DNA of 64,000 nt from Streptomyces sp. NBC_00286. Its GTDB lineage: Bacteria; Actinomycetota; Actinomycetes; Streptomycetales; Streptomycetaceae. The stretch spans positions 124,001 through 188,000 of the forward strand of contig NZ_CP108054.1 in assembly GCF_036173125.1 (NCBI RefSeq), read 5' to 3'. The translations under genes were made by a program, and so were the position numbers. This document shows positions 55,453-64,000 of the stretch, piece after piece (within the stretch, counting starts at the first letter, position 1; each line of letters begins with the position of its first letter). The notes under the pieces were generated by a model. The model saw nothing but the letters and a program-made list of their open reading frames with translations. It was not told the DNA's origin and did no database searches.

Positions 55453-56985
55453 GTGTACTACCCGCTGACCGTCCGTGACTTCCTCGACCGCGCGGCGCAT
55501 GTGTATCGGGACCGCGTCGCCGTCGTCGACGAACCGGAGCAGCCAGGACCGAACCTCGGAGAGCTCACCTATCGGGAGCTGGCCGCGCTGGCCCGTGCAC
55601 AGGCTGCCCGGCTCGACCGGCTCGGCATCCCCGTGGGCGGGCGGGTCGCGGTGGTCTCGCAGAACTCGGCGCGGTTGCTGACCTCGTTCTTCGGGGTCTC
55701 CGGGTGGGGCCGGGTCCTGGTGCCGGTCAACTTCCGGCTCACCCAGCCGGAGATCGACTACATCGTCCGGCACTCCGGCGCGTCCGTCGTCTACGCGGAC
55801 GCGTCCCGCGCTGACGTACTCGACACGCTCGATGTGAAGCACAAATTCGTACTCGGCGAGAGCGACGACGAGGAGCTCTTCCTGCACGGCACCGAGCCGC
55901 AGGAGTGGCCCGAGCCGGCCGAGGACGCGACGGCCAGCATCAACTACACGTCCGGAACGACCGCCCGCCCCAAGGGAGTTCAGCTCACCCATCGCAATCT
56001 GTGGCTGAACGCGACGGTGTTCGGACTGCACACCACGATCAGTGACCGTGACGTCTATCTGCACACGCTGCCGATGTTCCACGCCAACGGCTGGGGCATG
56101 CCGTACGGCGTGACAGGTGTCGGCGGCCGGCACATCGTGCTGCGCCAGATCGACGGCACCGAGATCCTGCGCCGCGTCGAACGGCACGGCGTCACGCTGA
56201 TGTGCGCGGCGCCCGCCGTCCTGAACGCCGTGCTCGACGCGGCAGCCGACTGGGACGGCGAGATCCCCGGCCGCGACCGGGTCCGTATCGTCTGCGCGGG
56301 AGCGCCGCCGCCGACCCGCACGATCGAGCGCGTGATGGGCGAACTGGGCTGGGAGTTCATCCAGATCTACGGGCTGACCGAGACCTCCCCGCTCGTCACG
56401 GTCAACCGCGGACGCGAGGAGTGGGACGACCTGGAGCCCACTGAGCGTGCCCGTCGGCTGAGCCGGGCCGGGGTGCCCGCTCTCGGCGTACGCGTCGACG
56501 TGGACGCCGACGGCGAGGTGCTCACCGCCTCGAACCACAACCTGGACGGCTACTGGGACCAGCCCGAGGAGACGGCGAAGGCGCAGGCGGGCGGCTGGTT
56601 CCACACCGGAGACGGCGGATACGTCGACGACGAGGGCTATTTGGTGATCTCCGACCGCAAGAAGGACGTCATCATCTCCGGCGGCGAGAACGTCTCGTCG
56701 ATCGAGGTGGAGGACGTGATCACCTCGCATCCGGCCGTGCGCCAAGTGGCCGTCATCGGAATTCCGGACGCCAAGTGGGGCGAGCTGGTCACCGCACTCG
56801 TCGTGACGGACGGATCGGGCGTCACCGCCGAGGAGTTGATCGCTCACTGCCGTACGCGGCTCGCCGGTTTCAAGACGCCCAAGCGGGTCGACTTCGTCGA
56901 AACGCTGCCGCGTACGGCGACGGGGAAGCTGCAGAAGTTCAAGCTGCGCGAGCCGTTCTGGAGGGACGGCGGGGCCGGTAGGTGA
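55453..56985 (+). CDS. Acyl-CoA synthetase (AMP-binding enzyme)
   Basis: The 510-residue ligase of the ANL superfamily activates a carboxylic acid with ATP and CoA. Core motifs are INYTSGTTARPKGV (P-loop, about residues 165-178), IYGLTETSPLVTV (A5), GWFHTGDGGYVDDEGYLVIS and DRKKDVIISGGENV (A7/A8), and PRTATGKLQKF with the catalytic Lys (about 495). GTG 55453 is chosen because GGAGG lies 7 nt before it and the protein then begins VYYPLTVRDFLDRA; the frame from 55381 has no ribosome site. Fatty or aryl acids are possible substrates. Confidence 0.92.
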   Translation: MYYPLTVRDFLDRAAHVYRDRVAVVDEPEQPGPNLGELTYRELAALARAQAARLDRLGIPVGGRVAVVSQNSARLLTSFFGVSGWGRVLVPVNFRLTQPEIDYIVRHSGASVVYADASRADVLDTLDVKHKFVLGESDDEELFLHGTEPQEWPEPAEDATASINYTSGTTARPKGVQLTHRNLWLNATVFGLHTTISDRDVYLHTLPMFHANGWGMPYGVTGVGGRHIVLRQIDGTEILRRVERHGVTLMCAAPAVLNAVLDAAADWDGEIPGRDRVRIVCAGAPPPTRTIERVMGELGWEFIQIYGLTETSPLVTVNRGREEWDDLEPTERARRLSRAGVPALGVRVDVDADGEVLTASNHNLDGYWDQPEETAKAQAGGWFHTGDGGYVDDEGYLVISDRKKDVIISGGENVSSIEVEDVITSHPAVRQVAVIGIPDAKWGELVTALVVTDGSGVTAEELIAHCRTRLAGFKTPKRVDFVETLPRTATGKLQKFKLREPFWRDGGAGR

Positions 56986-56989
56986 CCGA

Positions 56990-57022
56990 AAGCCCGCCCG
57001 CACCTGGAGCGTGGGCGGGCTT
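56990..57022. terminator. Bidirectional terminator between ligase and GH53 genes
   Basis: AAGCCCGCCCGCAC (56990-57003) and GTGGGCGGGCTT (57011-57022) form a long GC stem with one small bulge and a 7-nt loop. It lies between convergent genes, 5 nt past one stop and 14 nt past the other. Confidence 0.85.
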
Positions 57023-57035
57023 CCGCATCAGGGTG

Positions 57036-58598
57036 TCACCGACGATTGAACAGTGACATCGCCGGAAGCGGCCGGTCGTCGTAGCCGAACAGTGCCTGGT
57101 TCTCCCAGGCGTTGCCCGATGACGGGTCGGTCGGGTCCCAGCCGTTGCCGTTGACCGCGGTCCAGGTGGACTCCCAGTAGAAGACACCGAGGCCGCGGTT
57201 GTTCGGGACGGCCTCCACGATGTTCATGATGTCCCGAAACCAGGCGGTCTGCCCGGCTGTCGTGGCCGGGTATCCGGCCACCAGCTCACCACTCGTGTTG
57301 ATGATGTCCTCGTGCGAGTCCTCGCTGCCGAGACGGAAGGGGTAGGCCGTCTCGGCGACGTAGACGGGCTTGCCGTAGCGGGTCGCCGCGTCGTCCAGGG
57401 TGGTCTGGAAGTCGGTGAGCGAGCCGTGCCAGTAGCCGTAGTACGACAGGCCGATGACGTCGAACTTCACACCGTTCGAGCGTGCGCTGTCGAACCACCA
57501 GCGGGTGCCCGCGAGGTCGCCGCCCTTGGCGAGGTGCAGTGCGACGGTCGTGGACGAGTTGACCGCCTTGACCGCGTCGTAGCCGGAGTTGAGCAGCCCG
57601 GCGAGCTGCCCCCAGTTGTCGGTGGAGCCCTCGTTCCAGAGCATGCCGCCATTGATCTCGTTGCCGACCTGCACCATGTCGGCCGTGGTGCCCTGTGCCT
57701 TCAGGGCGTTCAGGACGTCGTACGTGTGGTTGTAGACGTCCGTCTTCAACTGGCTGTACGAGTGTCCGGCCCAGGCGGCGGGCTTGTCCTGGCGGCCCGG
57801 GTCGGCCCAGAAGTCCGAGTAGTGGAAGTCGACGAGGAGCTTCATGCCCTGCGCCTTGACGCGCTTGGCCATGGCGAGGACGCGGGCCTTGTTGTTGTAG
57901 CCGTCGGCCGGGTTCACCCACACCTTCAAGCGGGCGTAGTTGTGCCCGTGAGACTTGAGGATGGCCAGGGCATCCCCCGTGCTGCCGGAGCTGTTCCGGT
58001 AGACGCCGCCCTTGGCTTCGCTCTTGGCGAGTGACGAGACGTCAGAGCCCTTGACGGCCAGGCCGTTGGTCGTGCCCGAGGTGAACGTCAGGTCGTCGAC
58101 GTTGATCCAGTTGCCCGCGTTCGCATCGGAGTTGATGCTGACCGTGCACTGGGTGTTCGTCACCCTGATGGGGACGACCATGCGGACCCAGCCGCTGCTG
58201 GAGACCGGCAGATCGGTGCGCTGCTCGGCGCTTCCGCAGTTCTTGAGCGCCAGGTACGCGGACTTCTGACCGCCGCCCGAGCGCACCCAGGCCCTCAGCG
58301 TGTAGTTCCCGTTGGTCAGCCCGGAGAGGTACTGGTACGTCTCCACCTTGTACGCGGAGGACGCGTAGTGCGACAGGCGGTAACTGCCGCTGCGGCCACC
58401 GGACTCCACGAACGAGGCGCCGGTGGAACCGTACTCCGACCAGCCGCTGGGCGTGGCGACACCGGAACCGTCGGACTCGAAGCCGACGTTCTGGAGCGTG
58501 CTCGCCGCCACCGCCGACTGTGCGGGCAGGGCGGTGAGGGCGAGCCCGGCCGCGAGCGGCAGCAGCAGGGCCTTGAGTGTGCGTCTGGGATGGAACAT
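57036..58598 (-). CDS. Secreted arabinogalactan endo-beta-1,4-galactanase (GH53) with N-terminal binding domain
   Basis: The 520-residue exported enzyme cuts beta-1,4-galactan. The signal peptide runs to about residue 31 (AVA|AS). A jelly-roll carbohydrate-binding domain (about 32-175, LQNVGFESDGSG to WINVDDLTF) precedes GH53 (about 180-520). The acid/base Glu is in MVQVGNEINGGMLW (about 325) and the nucleophile Glu in PVYVAETAYPF (about 420); VDFHYSDFWADPGRQDKPAA is a GH53 hallmark. ATG 58598 is chosen at the signal peptide. Galacto-oligosaccharides released would feed the transporter and GH42 next door. Confidence 0.95.
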   Translation of the reverse strand: MFHPRRTLKALLLPLAAGLALTALPAQSAVAASTLQNVGFESDGSGVATPSGWSEYGSTGASFVESGGRSGSYRLSHYASSAYKVETYQYLSGLTNGNYTLRAWVRSGGGQKSAYLALKNCGSAEQRTDLPVSSSGWVRMVVPIRVTNTQCTVSINSDANAGNWINVDDLTFTSGTTNGLAVKGSDVSSLAKSEAKGGVYRNSSGSTGDALAILKSHGHNYARLKVWVNPADGYNNKARVLAMAKRVKAQGMKLLVDFHYSDFWADPGRQDKPAAWAGHSYSQLKTDVYNHTYDVLNALKAQGTTADMVQVGNEINGGMLWNEGSTDNWGQLAGLLNSGYDAVKAVNSSTTVALHLAKGGDLAGTRWWFDSARSNGVKFDVIGLSYYGYWHGSLTDFQTTLDDAATRYGKPVYVAETAYPFRLGSEDSHEDIINTSGELVAGYPATTAGQTAWFRDIMNIVEAVPNNRGLGVFYWESTWTAVNGNGWDPTDPSSGNAWENQALFGYDDRPLPAMSLFNRR

Positions 58599-58711
58599 CG
58601 TCGTCCGTCGTCCCTTCGACGTGATGGGGATGTGGGGGTGCCCCTCCTGTTGGGGATGGGAGGGCACCCTCCGCCCGCGGCGCGTGGCTCACACGGGCGG
58701 AGGGAGTCGGC

Positions 58712-60733
58712 TCAGCCGTCGAGTCGTACGACCCGGACGGCTCCCGCGGGAACCGCGAGGCGTCCCGCGGCGCGTTCGCCCGTCAGCAGCTCGGTGCCGT
58801 GCGCATCCAGCGGCACCTTGGCGTCGGACGAGGTGTGGTTGATCGCGAAGAGGTAGGTGCCGGACTCGCCCGTACGGCGCACCACTTCGACGTCGCGCGG
58901 AAGGTCGGCACGCGGCGCGATGCGGGCGTCCTCGGCGGCCCAGCCCATCAGGGCGTCGAGGCCGTCGGCGCCGAGGCGGGTGGAGACGTACCAGGCGGTG
59001 CCCTCGCCGAGCCGGTGCCGGGTGATGGCCGGGTGGCCCGCGGCGAGCCCGTCGGTGTATGTCCAGACGGTGTCGGCACCGCGCGGCACCACGAACTCGG
59101 TCCATACGTCGGCGGTGAGTTCGGAGTCCTCGGGGCCGGTGACGTGGACCTGGTCGCCGGGGAGCAGCGGTGAGAACTCCTCGACGGTCAGACCGAGTAC
59201 GTCCCGCAGGGGGCCCGGGTAGGGGCCGTCGTGCACGGCGTCGTGCTCGTCGACGATGCCGGAGAAGTATGAGACGACGAGGGTGCCGCCGTTCTCGACG
59301 TACTCCTTCAGGTTCCGACCGGCGGCTTCCGTCATCAGGTACAGCGCGGGCACGACGACAAGTGGATAGGCTGACAAGTCGGCTTCCGGGTGGGCGAAGT
59401 CGACGGTGAGGTGGCGGTCGTAGAGGGCTTCGTAGAAGGCGTCGGCGCGTTCGCGCGCGTCGTGGTCCTCGCTGGGGCGCCACTGGAGGTTCTGCGCCCA
59501 CCAGGAGTGCCAGTCCCAGACGACGGCGACGTCGGCGACGGTGCGCGTGCCCTGGATCGGCGCCAACGCGCTTACGGACGTGCCTAGTTCCACCACCTCG
59601 CGCCATACGCGCGTGTCCGTGCCGCCGTGCGGAAGCATCGCCGAGTGGAACTTCTCCGCGCCGCGCCGCGACTGCCGCCACTGGAAGAAGAGGGCGCCGT
59701 CGGAGCCGCGGGCCACATGCGCGAGGGAATTGCGGGCCATCTCGCCTGGGGCCTTGGCAGGGTTACGGGGCTGCCAGTTGACGCCCGACGTGGAGTGCTC
59801 GAGGAGCAGCCAGGGGGCGCCGCCGGCGACGGAGCGGGTGAGGTCGGCGGCCATGGCGAGGTTCACGTGGGTGCGGCGGCCGTCGGTGATCAGGTAGTGG
59901 TCGTTGGTGACGAGGTCGACCTCGCGGCCCCAGGCCCAATAGTCGACGGAGTCGCACTGGCTGAGGGCGGTCATGAAGTTCGTGGTGACCGGTATGCCGG
60001 GCGAGAGGCGATGCAGGATGTCGCGCTCGGTCACGAAGTTCTCGCGCATGGTGGCGTCGGCGAAGCGCTTGTAGTCGAGCGCCTGCGCCGGGTTGCCGAC
60101 CGTGGGGGTCACGCGGGGCGGGTTGATCTGGTCGAAGTCCGCGTACCGCTGGCCCCAGAAGGCGGTTCCCCAGGCCTCGTTGACCGCGTCGGCACTCTCG
60201 TACGTCGCTGCCAGCCAGCGGCGGAAGTGCGCGGCACAGGACTGGCAGTAGCAGGCCGAGACGGGGACGCCGTACTCGTTGTGGACGTGCCACAGCGCGA
60301 GCGCGGGATGGGTCGCGTAGCGCTTGGCGAGCCGGGTGGTGATGGCGGCGGCGGCCTCGCGGTAGTGCGGGTTGCTGTGGCAGATGGCGCCGCGCGAGCC
60401 GAACTCGTAGCGCGTCCCGGCGGCGGTCATCGGCAGCGCCTCGGGGTGGGCGCGGTAGAACCAGGCCGGGGGCGCGACCGTCGGCGTACCGAGGTCGGCG
60501 CGTATCCCGTTCTCGTGCAGCAGGTCGAGGAGGCGGTCCAGCCAGCCGAACTCGTACACCCCCGGTGAGGGCTCCAGCAGGGCCCAGGAGAAGATCCCGA
60601 CGCTCACCATCGTGACGCCCGCCTCGCGCATCAGCCGGACGTCCTCGTGCCAGACGCTTTCCGGCCACTGCTCGGGGTTGTAGTCCCCGCCGAAGGCGAG
60701 CCTGGCGAGGCCCTTGGGGGCGGTCTCCGGCAT
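58712..60733 (-). CDS. Beta-galactosidase, GH42
   Basis: The 673-residue intracellular enzyme hydrolyses beta-galactosides, here probably galacto-oligosaccharides. GH42 landmarks are FGGDYNPEQWPESVWHEDVR (N-terminus), WHVHNEYGVPVSACYCQSCA (acid/base Glu, about 155), and PWLLLEHSTSGVNWQPRNPA (nucleophile Glu, about 312). The trimerisation and C-terminal beta domains follow. The cysteines around CYCQSCAAHF probably bind zinc. It starts at ATG 60733 behind GGGAGAGATCC and has its own promoter divergent from the ABC importer. Confidence 0.95.
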   Translation of the reverse strand: MPETAPKGLARLAFGGDYNPEQWPESVWHEDVRLMREAGVTMVSVGIFSWALLEPSPGVYEFGWLDRLLDLLHENGIRADLGTPTVAPPAWFYRAHPEALPMTAAGTRYEFGSRGAICHSNPHYREAAAAITTRLAKRYATHPALALWHVHNEYGVPVSACYCQSCAAHFRRWLAATYESADAVNEAWGTAFWGQRYADFDQINPPRVTPTVGNPAQALDYKRFADATMRENFVTERDILHRLSPGIPVTTNFMTALSQCDSVDYWAWGREVDLVTNDHYLITDGRRTHVNLAMAADLTRSVAGGAPWLLLEHSTSGVNWQPRNPAKAPGEMARNSLAHVARGSDGALFFQWRQSRRGAEKFHSAMLPHGGTDTRVWREVVELGTSVSALAPIQGTRTVADVAVVWDWHSWWAQNLQWRPSEDHDARERADAFYEALYDRHLTVDFAHPEADLSAYPLVVVPALYLMTEAAGRNLKEYVENGGTLVVSYFSGIVDEHDAVHDGPYPGPLRDVLGLTVEEFSPLLPGDQVHVTGPEDSELTADVWTEFVVPRGADTVWTYTDGLAAGHPAITRHRLGEGTAWYVSTRLGADGLDALMGWAAEDARIAPRADLPRDVEVVRRTGESGTYLFAINHTSSDAKVPLDAHGTELLTGERAAGRLAVPAGAVRVVRLDG

Positions 60734-60797
60734 GGATCTCTCCCGGTTTGTCGATCATTTGGGAACGTGCACACACAGCGCTGGCGGCGCGAGCCCA

Positions 60798-60863
60798 ACA
60801 TAACCGCACAGCAACAACCATTGACAAGTGTCCTGGATGTTTCTCTACTGTGAACGCTCACAG
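60798..60863. promoter_or_regulatory. Overlapping divergent promoters with LacI-type operator for galactan genes
   Basis: Rightward: TTGACA (60821-60826), 17-bp spacer, TCTACT (60844-60849). Leftward: TTGTCA (60827-60822), 18-bp spacer, TTATGT (60803-60798). The two -35 boxes use the same bases. CTGTGAACGCTCACAG (60848-60863), a near-perfect 16-bp palindrome with a CG centre typical of LacI-family repressors, covers the rightward -10 and start point. Confidence 0.8.
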
Positions 60864-60954
60864 AAGCAGCACGGGCGAGCCGAAGGGGCGAGCCGCGCAA
60901 GAAAAGGGGCAGGCCTCCGCAGCAGGCGGAGACCACGGTCAGGGAGATACATCC

Positions 60955-62274
60955 ATGCCACACACGAAGCTGCGTCGCCTCGTGACCATCTCGGTCGCCG
61001 TCACACTCGGCGCCACCGCTCTTGCCGCCTGCGGTTCTTCGGACGAGGACAGCGAGGCCGACTCGGGGCCGGTCTCGCTGACGTATTGGTCCTGGACGCC
61101 GGGCATGGACAAGGTCGCCGACCTGTGGAACAAGGGCCCGGGCAAGGAGCAGCAGATCACCGTCACAGTGAAGAAGCAGGCGTCCGGCGACACCCTCGTC
61201 ACCAAGATCCTTACCGCGCACAAGGCCAAGAAGGCCCCTGACCTGGTGCAGGCCGAGTACCAGGCCCTGCCGACGCTGGTCAGCAATGACGCGCTCGCCG
61301 ACATAGCCGGTGAGGTGGACGGTGTGAAGGACAAGTTCGCCGAGGGTGTCTGGCAGCAGACGACGCTGGGTTCGGACGCGGTGTACGCGATCCCGCAGGA
61401 CTCCGGGCCGATGATGTTCTACTACCGCGAGGACCTCTTCAAGAAGTACGGCCTCAAGGTTCCGACGACCTGGGACGAGTTCGCGGAGACGGCCCGCGCG
61501 CTGAAGAAGAGGTCCCCGGACACGGACCTCACCACGTTCTCCGCCAACGACTCCGGGCAGTTCGCGGGTCTGGCACAGCAGGCGGGCGCCAAGTGGTGGA
61601 CCACCGAGGGCGAGACCTGGAAGGTCGGCATCGACGACGCGGCGACGCAGAAGGTCGCCGACTTCTGGGGCGGTCTCGTCAAGGAGGGCGCGATCGACAA
61701 CCAGCCGATGTACACCCCGGCCTGGAACAAGGCGCTCAACACCGGCAAGCAGATCGCCTGGGTGAGCGCGGTCTGGGCGCCCGGCACCCTGACGACCGCC
61801 GCGCCCGACACCAAGGGCAAGTGGGCGATGGCCCCGCTGCCGCAGTGGTCGGCCGGCGAGAACGTGACGGGCAGTTGGGGCGGCTCCTCCACGGCCGTCA
61901 CCACGGACTCCGAGCACAAGTCGGCCGCCGCGAAGTTCGCCGCCTGGCTGAACACGGACCCCGAGGCGCTGACCGCGCTCGCGAAGGAGGGCGGCATCTA
62001 CCCCGCCGCCACGACCGCGCAGACCAGTGACGCGTTCGCCGAGCCGCCGGCCTTCTTCTCCAACCAGCCGGACTTCTACACCCAGGCCTCCGAGATCGCG
62101 AAGACGACCGCGCCCTCCGCATGGGGCCCGAACGTGAACGTCGCGTACACCACCTTCAAGGACGCCTTCGGCAAGGCCGCCACGGACAAGTCGGACTTCG
62201 GTGCCGCCCTGAAGACGATGCAGGACGACACGATCGCCGACATGAAGAAGCAGGGCTTCGAGGTCGCGGAGTGA
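60955..62274 (+). CDS. Sugar-binding lipoprotein of an ABC importer
   Basis: The 439-residue family-1 extracellular solute-binding protein has a lipoprotein signal with lipobox LAAC (Cys 26), then the binding fold: TYWSWTPGMDKVADLWNKGP, APDLVQAEYQALPTLVSNDA, IPQDSGPMMFYYREDLFKKY and GSWGGSSTAVTT. It is attached to the outer face of the membrane and is expected to bind galacto-oligosaccharides from GH53. GGGAG lies 8 nt before ATG 60955. The stop overlaps the permease start by 4 nt (GTGA). Confidence 0.95.
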   Translation: MPHTKLRRLVTISVAVTLGATALAACGSSDEDSEADSGPVSLTYWSWTPGMDKVADLWNKGPGKEQQITVTVKKQASGDTLVTKILTAHKAKKAPDLVQAEYQALPTLVSNDALADIAGEVDGVKDKFAEGVWQQTTLGSDAVYAIPQDSGPMMFYYREDLFKKYGLKVPTTWDEFAETARALKKRSPDTDLTTFSANDSGQFAGLAQQAGAKWWTTEGETWKVGIDDAATQKVADFWGGLVKEGAIDNQPMYTPAWNKALNTGKQIAWVSAVWAPGTLTTAAPDTKGKWAMAPLPQWSAGENVTGSWGGSSTAVTTDSEHKSAAAKFAAWLNTDPEALTALAKEGGIYPAATTAQTSDAFAEPPAFFSNQPDFYTQASEIAKTTAPSAWGPNVNVAYTTFKDAFGKAATDKSDFGAALKTMQDDTIADMKKQGFEVAE

Positions 62275-63245
62275 CGAGCGCACGCCGGAAGTCGTACGGG
62301 GTCAAGGGGGCCCCGTATGCCCTCCCGTCTCCCACCACCACCCTCAAACGAGCGCGAAGCGCCCCCTATTTTTTCCTTCTCCCAGCGACGATTCTGTTCG
62401 CCCTCTTCTTCGCGCTGCCCATCGGCTACGCGGTCTGGCTCAGCCTCCACAGGGTCCAGGTCAAGGGCCTGGGCCTGGGCTCGGGCGCCCGCAGCGAGGT
62501 CTGGGCGGGCTTGCAGAACTACACCGACGCGCTCACCGATTCGGAGCTGCTGGCCGGCGCGCTGCGCGTGCTCGGGTACGGCGCCATCGTGATCCCGGTG
62601 ATGCTCGGGCTCGCGCTGCTCTTCGCGCTGATGCTCGACAGTGACCGGGTCCGCCTCGCGCCCTTCACCCGGCTCGCGATCTTCCTGCCGTACGCCATTC
62701 CCGGTGTCGTCGCGGCGATGCTGTGGGGCTTCCTGTATCTGCCGGACGTCAGCCCCTTCTACTTCGTCCTCGACAAGCTGGGGCTGCCGCAGCCGGACCT
62801 GCTGGACGGCGGGCCGCTGTTTCTCGCGCTGTCCAACATCGCGGTGTGGGGCGGCACCGGCTTCAACATGATCGTCATCTACACCTCGTTGCAGGCCATC
62901 CCTGCCGAGGTGCACGAGGCGGCGAAGCTCGACGGTGCGACCCCGCTGCAGATCGCACTGCGGATCAAGATCCCGATGGTGGCGCCCTCGCTGGTGCTGA
63001 CCTTCTTCTTCTCGATCATCGCGACGCTCCAGGTGTTCAGCGAGCCGACCACGCTCAAGCCGCTCACCAACTCCGTTTCCACCACCTGGAGTCCGCTGAT
63101 GAAGGTGTACGTGGACGCCTTCGGCAAGGGCGACATCCACTCGGCCGCCGCGGGCGCCGTGATCATCGCTCTCGTCACACTCGTCCTGTCCTTCGGGTTC
63201 CTCCGCGCCGCCAACTCCCGTACCAAGCAGGAGGAAGCACGATGA
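62271..63245 (+). CDS. Sugar ABC transporter permease, MalF type
   Basis: The 324-residue inner permease has six helices and the EAA loop EVHEAAKLDGATPLQIALRI (about residues 208-228) that docks to the ATPase. YFFLLPATILFALFFALPIG is the first helix. GTG 62271 overlaps the binding-protein stop. The stop overlaps the next permease (ATGA). No ATPase gene is in the cluster, so a shared MsiK-type ATPase is likely, as is usual in Streptomyces. Confidence 0.94.
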   Translation: MTSARRKSYGVKGAPYALPSPTTTLKRARSAPYFFLLPATILFALFFALPIGYAVWLSLHRVQVKGLGLGSGARSEVWAGLQNYTDALTDSELLAGALRVLGYGAIVIPVMLGLALLFALMLDSDRVRLAPFTRLAIFLPYAIPGVVAAMLWGFLYLPDVSPFYFVLDKLGLPQPDLLDGGPLFLALSNIAVWGGTGFNMIVIYTSLQAIPAEVHEAAKLDGATPLQIALRIKIPMVAPSLVLTFFFSIIATLQVFSEPTTLKPLTNSVSTTWSPLMKVYVDAFGKGDIHSAAAGAVIIALVTLVLSFGFLRAANSRTKQEEAR

Positions 63246-64000
63246 GTTCTCTTGCCGTCCGCAAGGCGGCTCCGGCCGCCGGCACGACGCCAGGCACCGC
63301 GCAGGGGCCGCCGCTGCGACGCCGGATCGCCTTCGTCCCGACGCTCACCCTGCTGCTCGGTGCGATCTACTGTCTGCTGCCCGTGGCCTGGGTGGTGATC
63401 GCGGCGACCAAGTCGGGCCGTGAGCTGTTCTCGACGTTCACGTTCCTGCCGGGCACCGGCTTCGCGGAGAACCTGTCCGACCTCAACGCCTACCGTGACG
63501 GCGTCTACTGGAAGTGGATGGGCAACTCCGCCCTCTACGCGGGCCTGGGCGCCCTCCTCTCGACAGCGGTCTCGGCGCTCAGCGGCTACGCCCTCTCGAT
63601 CTACCGCTTCCGTGGCCGCGAGACCGTGTTCAGCATCCTCCTGGCCGGTGTGCTGATGCCGCCGGTGATCCTGGCGATCCCGCAGTATCTGCTGCTGGCC
63701 AAGGCCGACTTGACGGATTCGTACGCCTCGGTGCTGCTGCCGCTGATCCTCTCGCCGTACGGCGTCTACCTCGCTCGCATCTACGCGACGGCGGCCGTAC
63801 CGAGTGATGTGGTCGAGGCCGGGCGGATGGACGGGGCGAGCGAGTGGCGGATCTTCACACGGGTCGCGATGCCGATGATGGTGCCGGGCCTGGTGACCGT
63901 GTTCCTGTTCCAGTTCGTGGCGGTGTGGAACAACTTCCTGCTGCCGTTCATCATGCTCAGCGACGACGAGAAGTTCCCGATCACGCTGGGCCTGTTCACG
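63242..64000 (+). CDS. Sugar ABC transporter permease, MalG type (3' end beyond the window)
   Basis: The protein begins MSSLAVRKAAPAAGTTPGTA and has helices such as LTLLLGAIYCLLPVAWVVIA and ALLSTAVSALSGYALSIYRF, and the EAA loop DVVEAGRMDGASEWRIFTRV (about residue 190-210). The window ends inside the last part, at ITLGLFT. It is the third gene of the importer operon, coupled by a 4-nt ATGA overlap. Confidence 0.94.
   Translation, partial: MSSLAVRKAAPAAGTTPGTAQGPPLRRRIAFVPTLTLLLGAIYCLLPVAWVVIAATKSGRELFSTFTFLPGTGFAENLSDLNAYRDGVYWKWMGNSALYAGLGALLSTAVSALSGYALSIYRFRGRETVFSILLAGVLMPPVILAIPQYLLLAKADLTDSYASVLLPLILSPYGVYLARIYATAAVPSDVVEAGRMDGASEWRIFTRVAMPMMVPGLVTVFLFQFVAVWNNFLLPFIMLSDDEKFPITLGLFT

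Overview
The window is about 70% G+C and reads as a Streptomyces-type chromosome, although nothing in it fixes the species. The signs are frequent GTG starts, dense ATGA/GTGA translational couplings, a perfect CebR-type box (TGGGAGCGCTCCCA) before a cellulase, Streptomyces-style GC-rich intergenic repeats, an ECF42 sigma cassette, CbtBA behind a cobalamin riboswitch, and MptB/GT87-type mannosyltransferases. No tRNA, rRNA, CRISPR array, prophage or intact insertion sequence was seen.

Bases 1-17,500 are an accessory carbohydrate region. A leftward ribose-type sugar ABC operon (ATPase plus two permeases, the last running off the left edge) faces a rightward 1,183-residue secreted protein that joins ThuA, sugar-dehydrogenase propeller, PKD, CBM6-like and ricin-lectin domains. 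A lectin-GH54 arabinofuranosidase, a GH9 cellulase under a CebR box, and two more leftward secreted proteins follow: ThuA-DUF1080-lectin and dehydrogenase-PKD-CBM6-lectin. Broken gene pieces (lectin repeat, TPR regulator, GH2 galactosidase, PAS protein) lie around the GH9 gene. Together the proteins suggest extracellular hydrolysis and oxidation of plant polysaccharides or disaccharides, followed by uptake.

Bases 18,100-34,100 hold mostly housekeeping and metabolic genes: an acyl-CoA dehydrogenase; the cobalt transporter CbtBA under a B12 riboswitch; a phosphatase-fold protein without its catalytic histidines; a cysteine-rich metal-binding protein; the dihydroxyacetone kinase operon dhaKLM; a dienoyl-CoA reductase-PadR operon with a clear operator; a PrmC-like methyltransferase; a quinone-oxidoreductase-like protein; a molybdopterin protein plus flavin reductase pair; a universal stress protein; an Rv1733c-like membrane protein; and a CE7 esterase.

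Bases 34,200-44,800 include a sialidase relic and an IS5-type transposase relic, a CPBP protease, two methyltransferases, a flavin monooxygenase divergent from its likely TetR repressor with twin operators, the ECF42 cassette, a short second Rho factor behind a 280-nt leader, and a D-Ala-D-Ala carboxypeptidase. The 3' end of the carboxypeptidase gene overlaps the convergent mannosyltransferase gene by 244 bp.

Bases 44,500-57,000 carry two linked GT-C mannosyltransferases, glutaminase, and an operon (GntR regulator, permease, asparaginase, aspartase) that would turn imported asparagine into fumarate and ammonia. A CrcB-DUF190-CrcB fluoride-export operon, an NTF2-like protein and an acyl-CoA ligase follow. 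Bases 57,000-64,000 are a galactan-utilisation locus: secreted GH53 endogalactanase, intracellular GH42 beta-galactosidase, and a divergent sugar ABC importer (lipoprotein plus two permeases, the last cut by the right edge). Overlapping divergent promoters with one LacI-type operator control it.
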